64,000 nt of DNA, taken from NCBI GenBank assembly GCA_036172665.1, contig CM069873.1, forward strand, positions 34,400,001 to 34,464,000. Direction: 5' to 3'. The DNA is from Prosopocoilus inquinatus (Eukaryota > Arthropoda > Insecta > Coleoptera > Lucanidae). How positions within the stretch are numbered: the first letter of the stretch is position 1; each line of letters starts with the position of its first letter. A program made the position numbers and the translations under genes. The notes below the pieces were generated by a model. That model worked only from the letters and a program-made list of their open reading frames with translations, was not told where the DNA came from and did not search any database. Positions 53,617 through 64,000 of the stretch are shown here, piece by piece.

Positions 53617-56600
53617 TAAGGATCGATTAGATACATCACAGGAACAACGCTAATGCGTGTTGTTTCGTTTAAAACTATTTCCAGCTTCTGCTGCGTCCGA
53701 AAATTTCGTATCTCACATTAGAGTTACTGGAGTCCATCGAAACGTCAAATAACATAGTAGCTAAGTAAGGATCTATTAGATACATCACAGGAACAACGCT
53801 AATACGTGCTGCTTCGTTTAAAACTATTTCCAGCTCCTGCTGCGCCCAAAAACTTCGTATCTCACATCAGAGTTACTAGAGTCCGTCGATACGTCAAATA
53901 ACATGATAAATAAATAAGGAACGATTAGATACATCACAGGAACAACGCTAACACGTGTTGTTTCGTTTAAAACTATTTCCAGCTCATGCTGCGTCCAAAA
54001 ACTTCGTATCTCACATCAGAGTTACTAGAGTGCATCGAAACGTCAAATAACATGATAGATAAATAAGGATCGATTAGATACATCACAGGAACAACGCTAA
54101 TACGTGTTGTTTCGTTTAAAACTATTTCCAGCTCCTGCTGCGTCCAAAAACTTCATATCTCACATCAGAGATACTAGAGTCCATCGAAACGTCAAATAAC
54201 ATGATAGATGAGTAAGGATCGATTAGATACATCACAGGAACAACGCTAATGCGTGTTGTTTCGTTTAAAACAATTTCCAGCTTCTGCTGCGTCCGAAACC
54301 TTTGTATCTCACATCAGAGTTACTGGAGTCCATCGAGACGCCAAATAACATGATAGATGAGTAAGGATCGATTAGATACATCACAGGAACAACGGTAATG
54401 CGTGTTGTTTCGTTTAAAACTATTTCCAGCTTCTGCTGCGTCCGAAAACTTTGTATCTCACATCAGAGTTACTGGAGTCCATCCAAACGTCAAATAACAT
54501 GATAGATGAGTAAGGATCGATTAGATACATCACAGGAACAACGCTAATACGTGTTGTTTCGTTCAAAACTATTTCCAGCATCTGCTGCGTCCGAGAACAT
54601 TGTATCTCACATCAGAGCTACTGGAGTCCATCCAAACGTCAAATAACATGATAGATGAGTAAGGATCGATTAGATACATCACAGGAACAACGCTAATGCG
54701 TGTTGTTTCGATTAAAACTATTTCCAGCTTCTGCTGCGTCCGAAAACCTTGTATCTCACATCAGAGTTACTGGAGTCCATCGAGACGCCAAATAACATGA
54801 TAGATGAGTAAGGATCGATTAGATACATCACAGGAACAACGGTAATGCGTGTTGTTTCGTTTAAAACTATTTTCAGCTTCTGCTGCGTCCGAAAACTTTG
54901 TATCTCACATCAGAGTTACTGGAGTCCATCCAAACGTCAAATAACATGATAGATGAGTAAGGATCGATTAGATACATCACAGGAACAACGCTAATACGTG
55001 TTGTTTCGTTCAAAACTATTTCCAGCATCTGCTGCGTCCGAGAACATTGTATCTCACATCAGAGTTACTGGAGTCCATCCAAACGTCAAATAACATGATA
55101 GATGAGTAAGGATCGATTAGATACATCACAGGAACAACGCTAATACGTGTTGTTTCGTTTAAAACTATTTCCAGCTCCTGCTGCGTCCAAAAACTTCGTA
55201 TCTCACATCAGAGTTACTAGAGTCCATCGAAACGTCAAATAACATGATAGATGGTAAGGATCCATTAGATACATCACAGGAACAACGCTAATGCGTGTTG
55301 TTTCATTTAAAACTATTTCCAGCTTCTGCTGCGTCCAAAAACTTCGTATCTCACATCAGAGTTACTAGAGTCCATCGAAACGTCAAATAACATGATAGAT
55401 AAATAAGGATCTATTAGATACATCACAGGAACAACGCTAATACGTATTGCTTCGTTTAAAACTATTTCCAGTTCCTGCTGCGCCCAAAAACTTCGTATCT
55501 TACATCAGAGTTACTAGAGTCCATCGAAACGTCAAATAACATGATAGATAAATAAGGATCGATTAGATACATCACAGGAAAAACGCTAATGCGTGTTGTT
55601 TCGTTTAAAACTATTTCCAGCTCCTGCTGCGTCCAAAAACTTCGTATCTCACATCAGAGTTACTGGAGTACATCGAAACACCAAATAACATGATAGATGA
55701 GTAAGGATCGATTAGATACATCACAGGAACAACGCTAATGCGTGTTGTTTCGTTTAAAACTATTTCCAGCTTCTGCTGCGTCCGAGAACTTTGTATCTCA
55801 CATCAGAGGAACTGGAGTCCATCCAAACGTCAAATAACATGATAGATGAGTAAGGATCGATTAGATACATCACAGGAACAACGCTAATACGTGTTGTTTC
55901 GTTTAAAACTATTTCCAGCTCCTGCTGCGTCCAAAAACTTCGTATCTCACATCAGAGTTACTAGAGTCCATCGAAACGTCAAATAACATGATAGATGAGT
56001 AAGGATCGATTAGATACATCACAGGAACAACGCTAATGCGTGTTGTTTCATTTAAAACTATTTCCAGATTCTGCTGCGTTCGAAAATTTCGTCTCTCACA
56101 TCAGAGTTACTGGAGTCCATCGAAACGTCAAATAACATAGTAGATAAGTAAGGATCGATTAGATACATCACAGGAACAACGCTAATACGTGTTGTTTCGT
56201 TCAAAACTATTTCCAGCTTCTGCTGCGTCCGAGAACTTTGTATCTCACATCAGAGTTACTGGAGTCCATTCAAACGTCAAATAACATGATAGATGAGTAA
56301 GGATCGATTAGATAAATCACAGGAACAACGCTAATGCGTGTTGTTTCGTTTAAAACTATTTCCAGCTCCTGCTGCGTCCGAAAATTTCGTATCTCACATT
56401 AGAGTTACTGGTGTCCATCGAAACGTCAAATAACATGATAGATGAGTAAGGATCGATTAGATACATCACAGGAACAACGCTAATGCGTGTTGTTTCGTTT
56501 AAAACTATTTCCAGCTCCTGCTGCGTCCAAAAACTTCGTATCTTACATCAGAGTTACTAGAGTCCATCGAAACGTCAAATAACATGATAGATGAGTAAGG

Positions 56601-58923
56601 ATCCATTAGATACATCACAGGAACAACGCTAATGCGTGTTGTTTCATTTAAAACTATTTCCAGCTTCTGCTGCGTCCGAAAACTTTGTACCTCACATCAG
56701 AGTTACTGGAGTCCATCCAAACGTCAAATAACATGATAGATGAGTAAGGATCGATTAGATACATCACAGGAACAACGGTAATGCGTGTTGTTTCGTTTAA
56801 AACTATTTCCAGCTTCTGCTGCGTCCGAAAACTTTGTATCTCACATCAGAGTTACTGGAGCCCATCCAAACGTCAAATAACATGATAGATGAGTAAGGAT
56901 CGATTAGATACATCACAGGAACAACGCTAATACGTGTTGTTTCGTTCAAAACTATTTCCAGCTTCTGCTGCGTCCGAGAACTTTGTATCTCACATCAGAG
57001 TTACTGGAGTCCATCCAAACGTCAAATAACATGATAGATGAGTAAGGATCGATTAGATACATCACAGGAACAACGCTAATGCGTGTTGTTTCATTTAAAA
57101 CTATTTCCAGATTCTGCTACGATCGAAAATTTCGTATCTCACATCAGAGTTACTAGAGTCCATCGAAACGTCAAATAACATAGTAGATAAGTAAGGATCG
57201 ATTAGATATATCACAGGAACAACGCTAGTACGTGTTGTTTCATTTAAAACTATTTCCAGCTTCAGCTGCGTCCGAGAACTTCGTATCTCACATCAAAGTT
57301 TCTGGAGTCCATCGAAACGCCAAATAACATGATAGATGAGTAAGGATCGATTAGATACATCACAGGAACAACGCTAATGCGTGTTGTTTCGTTTAAAACT
57401 ATTTCCAGCTTCTGCTGCGTCCGAAAACTTTGTATCTCACATCAGAGTTACTGGAGTCCATCGAGACGCCAAATAACATGATAGATGAGTAAGGATCGAT
57501 TAGGTACATCACAGGAACAACGCTAATGCGTGCTGTTTCGATTAAAACTATTTCCAGCTTCTGCTGCGTCCGTAAACTTTGTATCTCACATCAGAGTTAC
57601 TGTAGTCCATCCAAACGTCAAATATAATGATAGATGAGTAAGGATCGATTAGATACATCACAGGAACAACGCTAATGCGTGTTGTTTCGTTTAAAAGTAT
57701 TTCCAGCTTCTGCTGCGTCCGAGAACTTTGTATCTCACATCAGAGTTACTGGAGCCCATTCAAACGTCAAATAACATGATAGATGAGTAAGGATCGATTA
57801 GATACATCACAGGAACAACGGTAATGCGTGTTGTTTCGTTTAAAACTATTTCCAGCTTGTGCTGCGTCCGTAAACTTTGTATCTCACATCAGAGTTACTG
57901 TAGTCCATCCAAACGTCAAATATAATGATAGATGAGTAAGGATCGATTAGATACATCACAGGAACAACGCTAATGCGTGTTGTTTCGTTTAAATTATTTC
58001 CAGCTTCTGCTGCGTCCGAAAACTTTGTATCTCACATCAGAGTTACTGGAGTCCATCGAAACGCCAAATAACATGATAGATGAGTAAGGATCGATTAGAT
58101 ACATCACAGGAACAACGCTAATGCGTGTTGTTTCGTTTAAAACTATTTCCAGCTTCTGCTGCGTCCGAATACTTTGTATCTCACATCAGAGTAACTGGAG
58201 TCCATCCAAACGTCAAATAACATGATAGATGAGTAGGGATCGATTAGATACATCACAGGAACAACGCTAATACGTGTTGTTTCGTTCAAAACTATTTCCA
58301 GCTTCTGCTGCGTCCGAAAACTTTGTATCTCACATCAGAGTTACTGGAGTCCATCGAAACGCCAAATAACATGATAGATGAGTAAGGATCGATTAGATAC
58401 ATCACAGGAACAACGCTAATGCGTGTTGTTTCGTTTAAAACTATTTCCAGCTTCTGCTGCGTCCGAATACTTTGTATCTCACATCAGAGTAACTGGAGTC
58501 CATCCAAACGTCAAATAACATGATAGATGAGTAAGGATCGATTAGATACATCACAGGAACAACGCTAATACGTGTTGTTTCGTTCAAAACTATTTCCAGC
58601 TTCTGCTGCGTCCGAGAACATTGTATCTCACATCAGAGTTACTGGAGTCCATCCAAACGTCAAATAACATGATAGATGAGTAAGGATCGATTAGATACAT
58701 CACAGGAACAACGCTAATACGTGTTGTTTCGTTTAAAACTATTTCCAGCTCCTGCTGCGTCCAAAAACTTCGTATCTCACATCAGAGTTACTAGAGTTCA
58801 TCGAAACGTCAAATAACATGATAGATGAGTAAGGATCCATTAGATACATCACAGGAACAACGCTAATGCGTGTTGTTTCATTTAAAACTATTTCCAGCTT
58901 CTGCTGCGTCCGAAAACTTTTTA
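53617..58923 (+). repeat. Anchored HOR unit 6, about 35-36 monomers matching unit 5
   Basis: This unit repeats 47,361-52,667 at a constant offset of 6,256 bp, as shown at gagtccgtcg (53,881), gatggtaagg (55,253), tttaaattatttcc (57,988) and the cttttta motif near 58,920. The match breaks around 58,923. Unit 5 there has ttaactcac with gagtaactgg, whereas here ttacctcac, gagttactgg and then an agatatatcac monomer follow. Only scattered base differences were seen before the break. Confidence 0.88.
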
Positions 58924-60171
58924 CCTCACATCAGAGTTACTGGAGTCCATCCAAACGTCAAATAACATGATAGATGAGTAAGGATCGATTAGATATATCA
59001 CAGGAACAACGCTAGTACGTGTTGTTTCATTTAAAACTATTTCCAGCTTCAGCTGCGTCCGAGAACTTCGTATCTCACATCAAAGTTTCTGGAGTCCATC
59101 GAAACGCCAAATAACATGATAGATGAGTAAGGATCGATTAGATACATCACAGGAACAACGCTAATGCGTGTTGTTTCGTTTAAAACTAATTCCAGTTTCT
59201 GCTGCGTCCGAAAATTTCGTATCTCACATTAGAGTTACTGGAGTCCATCGAAACGTCAAATAACATAGTAGCTAAGTAAGGAGCGATTAGATACATCACA
59301 GGAACAACGCTAATACGTGTTGTTTCGTTTAAAACTATTTCCAGCTCCTGCTGCGTCCAAAAACTTCGTATCTCACATCAGAGTTACTAGAGTCCATCGA
59401 AACGTCAAATAACATGATAGATGAGTAAGGATCGATTAGATACATCACAGGAACAACGCTAATGCGTGTTGTTTCATTTAAAACTATTTCCAGATTCTGC
59501 TGCGTTCGAAAATTTCGTATCTCACATCAGAGTTACTGGAGTCCATCGAAACGTCAAATAACATTGTAGATAAGTAAGGATCGATTAGATACATCACAGG
59601 AACAACGCTAATACGTGTTGTTTCCTTCAAAACTATTTCCAGCTTCTGCTGCGTCCGAGAACTTTGTATCTCACATCAGAGTTACTGGAGTCCATTCAAA
59701 CGTCAAATATCATGATAGATGAGTAAGGATCGATTAAATACATCACAGGAACAACGCTAATGCGTGTTGTTTCGTTTAAAACTATTTCTAGCTTCAGCTG
59801 CGTCCGAGAACTTTGTATCTCACATCAGAGTTACTGGAGTCCATCGAAACGCCAAATAACATGATAGATGAGTAAGGATCGATTAGATACATCACAGGAA
59901 CAACGGTAATGCGTGTTGTTTCGTTTAAAATTATTTCCAGCTTCTGCTGCGTCCGTAAACTTTGTATCTCACATCAGAGTTACTGGAGTCCATCCAAACT
60001 TTAAATAAAATGATAGATTAAGTAAGGATCGATTAGATACATCACAGGAACAACGCTAATGCGTGTTGTTTCGTTTAAAACTATTTCCAGCTTCTGCTGC
60101 GTCCGAAAACTTTGTATCTCACATCAGAGTTATTGGAGTCCATCGAAGGGTCAAATAACATAGTAGCTAAG
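58924..60171 (+). repeat. Transitional satellite stretch of about eight monomers
   Basis: The stretch includes a monomer with agatatatcac, cgctagtacg, cttcagctgcg and caaagtttctgg, then the taaggagcg boundary (59,278), agattctgctgcgttcg, caaatatcatg (59,704), tttctagcttcagctg and aactttaaataaaatg. It contains the only insertion in the array, one base near 60,010 (gatagattaagtaagg). Much of 59.28-60.0 kb returns at 63.15-63.9 kb, 3,875 bp downstream. No gene was seen. Confidence 0.8.
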
Positions 60172-60916
60172 TAAGGATCGATTAGATACATCACAGGAAC
60201 AACGCTAATACGTGTTGTTTCGTTCAAAACTATTTCCAGCTTCTGCTGCGTCCGAAAGCTTTGTATCTCACATCAGAGTTACTGGAGTCCATCGAAACGA
60301 AAAATAACATGATAGATGAGTAAGGATCGATTAGATACATCACAGGAACAACGCTAATGCGTGTTGTTTCGTTTAAAACTATCTCCAGCTTCTGCTGCGT
60401 CCGAGAACTTTGTATCTCACACCAGAGTTACTGGAGTCCATCCAAACGTTAAATAACATGATAGATGAGTAAGGATCGATTAGATACATCACAGGAACAA
60501 CGCTAATACGTGTTGTTTCGTTTAAAACTATTTCCAGCTTCTGCTGCGTCCGAAAATTTCGTATCTCACATTAGAGTTACTGGAGTCCATCGAAACGTCA
60601 AATAACATAGTAGCTAAGTAAGGATCGATTAGATACATCACAGGACCAACGCTAATACGTGTTGCTTCTTTTAAAACTATTTCCAGCTCCTGCTGCGCCC
60701 AAAAACTTCGTATGTCACATCAGAATTACTAGAGTCCATCGAAACGTCAAATAACATGATAGATAAACAAGGATCGATTAGATACATCACAGGAACGACG
60801 GTAATGCGTGTTGTTTCGTTTAAAACCATTTCCAGATTCTGCTGCGTCCGAAAACTTTGTATCTCACATCAGAGTTATTGGAGTCCATCGAAACCTCAAA
60901 TAACATAGTAGCTAAG
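60172..60916 (+). repeat. Five-monomer HOR (745 bp), copy 1
   Basis: The five monomer types occur in order. The first has ccgaaagctttg with cgaaacgaaaaataac. The second has tatctcc, cacaccagag and aacgttaaat. The third has ccgaaaatttcg, cattagag and a tagtagctaag tail. The fourth has caggaccaacg, gcttctttt, tatgtcac, cagaattac and a gataaacaagg boundary. The fifth has gaacgacggtaatgcg, ttattgg and cgaaacctc. Every marker reappears exactly 745 bp later. Confidence 0.92.
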
Positions 60917-61661
60917 TAAGGATCGATTAGATACATCACAGGAACAACGGTAATACGTGTTGTTTCGTTCAAAACTATTTCCAGCTTCTGCTGCGTCCGA
61001 AAGCTTTGTATCTCACATCAGAGTTACTGGAGTCCATCGAAACGAAAAATAACATGATAGATGAGTAAGGATCGATTAGATACATCACAGGAACAACGCT
61101 AATGCGTGTTGTTTCGTTTAAAACTATCTCCAGCTTCTGCTGCGTCCGAGAACTTTGTATCTCACACCAGAGTTACTGGAGTCCATCCAAACGTTAAATA
61201 ACATGATAGATGAATAAGGATCGATTAGATACATCACAGGAACAACGCTAATACGTGTTGTTTCGTTTAAAACTTTTTCCAGCTTCTGCTGCGTCCGAAA
61301 ATTTCGTATCTCACATTAGAGTTACTGGAGTCCATCGAAACGTCAAATAACATAGTAGCTAAGTAAGGATCGATTAGATACATCACAGGACCAACGCTAA
61401 TACGTGTTGCTTCTTTTAAAACTATTTCCAGCTCCTGCTGCGCCCAAAAACTTCGTATGTCACATCAGAATTACTAGAGTCCATCGAAACGTCAAATAAC
61501 ATGATAGATAAACAAGGATCGATTAGATACATCACAGGAACGACGGTAATGCGTGTTGTTTCGTTTAAAACTATTTCCAGCTTCTGCTGCGTCCGAAAAC
61601 TTTGTATCTCACATCAGAGTTATTGGAGTCCATCGAAACCTCAAATAACATAGTAGCTAAG
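60917..61661 (+). repeat. Five-monomer HOR (745 bp), copy 2
   Basis: All markers of copy 1 recur at +745: ccgaaagct (from 60,253 to 60,998), cacaccagag, gataaac (60,762 to 61,507) and ccaacg. A few single-base differences exist, for example aactttttcc for aactatttcc, and actatttccagctt for accatttccagatt. A third partial copy begins at 61,662 (ccgaaagct at 61,743) but switches to cgccaaat and then diverges. Confidence 0.92.
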
Positions 61662-64000
61662 TAAGGATCGATTAGATACATCACAGGAACAACGGTAATA
61701 CGTGTTGTTTCGTTCAAAACTATTTCCAGCTTCTGCTGCGTCCGAAAGCTTTGTATCTCACATCAGAGTTACTGGAGTCCATCGAAACGCCAAATAACAT
61801 GATAGATGAATAAGGATCGATTAGATACATCACAGGAACAACGCTAATGCGTGTTGTTTCGTTTAAAACTATCTCCAGCTTCTGCTGCGTACGAAAACTT
61901 TGTATCTCACATCAGAGTTACTAGAGTCCATCGAAACGTCAAATAACATAGTAGATAAGTAAGGATCAATTAGATACATCACAGGAACAACGCTAATACG
62001 TTTTGTTTCGTTCAAAACTATTTCCAGCTTCTGCTGCGTCCGAGAACTTTGTATCTCACATCAGAGATACTGGAGTCCATCCAAACGTCAAATAACATGA
62101 TAGATGAGTAAGGATCGATTAGATACATCACAGGAACAACGGTAATGCGCGTTGTTTCGATTAAAACTATTTCCAGCTTCTGCTGCGTCCGAAAACTTTG
62201 TATCTCACATCAGAGATACTGGAGTCCATCGAGACGCCAAATAACATGATAGATGAGTAAGGATCGATTAGATACATCACAGGAACAACGGCAATGCGTG
62301 TTGTTTCGTTTAAAACTATTTCCAGCTTCTGCTGCGTCCGAAAACTTTGTATCTCACATCAGAGTTACTTAAGTCCATCCAAACGTCAAATAACATGATA
62401 GATGAGTGAGGATCGATTAGATACATCACAGGAACAACGCTAATACGTGTTGTTCCGTTCAAAACTATTTCCAGCTTCTGCTGCGTCCGAGAACATTGTA
62501 TCTCACATCAGAGTTACTGGAGTCCATCCAAACGTCAAATAACATGATAGATGAGTAAGGATCGATTAGATACATCACAGGAACAACGCTAATACGTGTT
62601 GTTTCGTTTAAAACTATTTCCAGCTATTGCTGCGTCCAAAAACTTCGTATCTCACATCAGAGTTACTAGAGTCCATCGAAACGTCAAATAACATGATAGA
62701 TGAGTAAGGATCCATTAGATACATCACAGGAACAACGCTAATGCGTGTTGTTTCATTTAAAACTATTTCCAGCTTCAGCTGCGTCCGAGAACTTCGTATC
62801 TCACATCAAAGTTTCTGGAGTCCATCGAAACGCCAAATAACATGATAGATGAGTAATGATCGATTAGATACATCACAGGAACAACGCTAATGCGTGTTGT
62901 TTCGTTTAAAACTATTTCCAGCTTCTGCTGCGTCCGAAAATTTCGTATCTCACATTAGAGTTACTGGAGTCCATCGAAACGTCAAATAACATAGTAGCTA
63001 AGTAAGGAGCGATTAGATACATCACAGGAACAACGCTAATACGTGTTGTTTCGTTTAAAACTATTTCCAGCTCCTGCTGCGTCCAAAAACTTCGTATCTC
63101 ACATTAGAGTTACTGGAGTCCATCGAAACGTCAAATAACATAGTAGCTAAGTAAGGAGCGATTAGATACATCACAGGAACGACGCTAATACGTGTTGTTT
63201 CGTTTAAAACTATTTCCAGCTCCTGCTGCGTCCAAAAACTTCGTATCTCACATCAGAGTTACTAGAGTCCATCGAAACGTCAAATAACATGATAGATGAG
63301 TAAGGATCGATTAGATACATCACAGGAACAACGCTAATGCGTGTTGTTTCATTTAAAACTATTTCCAGATTCTGCTGCGTTCGAAAATTTCGTATCTCAC
63401 ATCAGAGTTACTGGAGTCCATCGAAACGTCAAATAACATAGTAGATAAGTAAGGATCGATTAAATACATCACAGGAACAACGCTAATACGTGTTGTTTCG
63501 TTCAAAACTATTTCCAGCTTCTGCTGCGTCCGAGAACTTTGTATCTCACATCAGAGTTACTGGAGTCCATTCAAACGTCAAATATCATGATAGATGAGTA
63601 AGGATCGATTAAATACATCACAGGAACAACGCTAATGCGTGTTGTTTCGTTTAAAACTATTTCTAGCTTCAGCTGCGTCCGAGAACTTTGTATCTCACAT
63701 CAGAGTTACTGGAGTCCATCGAAACGCCAAATAACATGATAGATGAGTAAGGATCGATTAGATACATCACAGGAACAACGGTAATGCGTGTTGTTTCGTT
63801 TAAAATTATTTCCAGCTTCTGCTGCGTCCGTAAACTTTGTATCTCACATCAGAGTTACTGGAGTCCATCCAAACTTTAAATAAAATGATAGATGAGTAAG
63901 GATCGATTAGATACATCACAGGAACAACGCTAATGCGTGTTGTTTCGTTTAAAACTATTTCCAGCTTCTGCTGCGTCCGAAAACTTTGTATCTCACATCA
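61662..64000 (+). repeat. Terminal satellite stretch, array continues past the window
   Basis: This stretch begins with one more ccgaaagctttg monomer and then mixed types, including gcgcgttg, acttaagtcc and gagtgagg. The taaggagcg boundary occurs twice, 149 bp apart near 63,004 and 63,153. From there to about 63.9 kb the sequence repeats 59.28-60.0 kb at +3,875 bp, including caaatatcatg (63,579) and aactttaaataaaatg. The window stops at monomer position 104. No edge, gene or flanking unique DNA was seen. Confidence 0.85.

Larger units (their letters stand above)
1..64000 (+). repeat. Satellite DNA array, 149-bp monomer, 429 complete copies plus 104 bp
   Basis: The motif taaggatcga, or a one-base variant, recurs every 149 bp from base 1 to the end (for example 1, 150, 299, 448). 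All copies seen are in one orientation with nothing between them. Key motifs by monomer position are: ggatcgattag (4-14), caggaacaacg (23-33), acgtgttgtttcg (39-51), actatttccagc (58-69), ctgctgcgtcc (72-82), gtatctcacat (92-102), gagtcca (114-120) and aaataacat (131-139). The consensus is about 39% GC with 8 CpGs, or 9 with the common variant at 91. Eighteen monomers carry indels (net -25 bp), which accounts exactly for the window length. Every frame is closed by stops within a few monomers. The family is not one I can name. Arrays of this kind are typical of eukaryotic centromeric or pericentromeric heterochromatin, and that location is inference. Neither array edge is inside the window. Confidence 0.98.

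Noticed and set aside
1..64000. CRISPR array
   Set aside because: The repeat is 149 bp and directly adjacent to the next copy, with no unique spacers. This is a tandem satellite.
1..64000. Tandem gene family or repeated protein domain
   Set aside because: 149 is not a multiple of three, so each frame passes through all three phases of the monomer, and every phase is stopped within a few copies (for example by taa at the boundary and tag in ctagag or aacatag).
1..64000. 5S rRNA or tRNA gene cluster
   Set aside because: No 5S internal control region, tRNA A/B box pair or T-rich terminator was recognised in the monomer, and the variation runs evenly along its length.

Overview
The whole 64 kb is one uninterrupted head-to-tail satellite DNA array. 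I see no gene, RNA gene, transposable element or unique sequence in it. The monomer is 149 bp, about 39% GC in my hand consensus, always in the same orientation. Taking monomer position 1 as the t of the motif taaggatcga, the window starts exactly at position 1. It holds 429 complete monomers and ends 104 bp into the next. The arithmetic closes exactly: 18 monomers carry small indels with a net loss of 25 bp, and 429 x 149 - 25 + 104 = 64,000. Both array edges lie outside the window.

An array of this size points to eukaryotic heterochromatin, most likely a centromere or pericentromere, though nothing here proves centromere function. I cannot name the species. CpG sites are not depleted, and several of the common two-state positions look like C-to-T changes in CpG and CHG contexts. 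That would fit a DNA-methylating genome, perhaps a plant, but only weakly.

Monomers differ from each other at a limited set of recurrent positions. These variants are arranged in higher-order repeats (HORs), so the window is a nested record of tandem duplications. From 1 to about 8 kb, units of 12-14 monomers open with the same five-monomer cassette. From 8 to 28.3 kb, a 2,531-bp block of 17 monomers occurs three times in full (8,046; 20,405; 24,722) and once shortened (16,834). From 28.3 to 32.8 kb there is a mixed stretch with 12-monomer spacing. From 32.8 to 58.9 kb, six successive units start with the same monomer pair but have lengths of 19, 28, 21, 30, 42 and at least 35 monomers. Part of this variation traces to identifiable in-register duplications and deletions. 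From 60.2 to 61.7 kb there is a clean five-monomer HOR of 745 bp. The last kilobase repeats material from 59.3-60.0 kb.

No genes act together here. The content is structural: near-nucleosome-length monomers, one conserved dyad per monomer, and repeated in-register recombination. The only open reading frame of any length (63 codons at 35,962-36,153) is a chance read-through across one monomer boundary.
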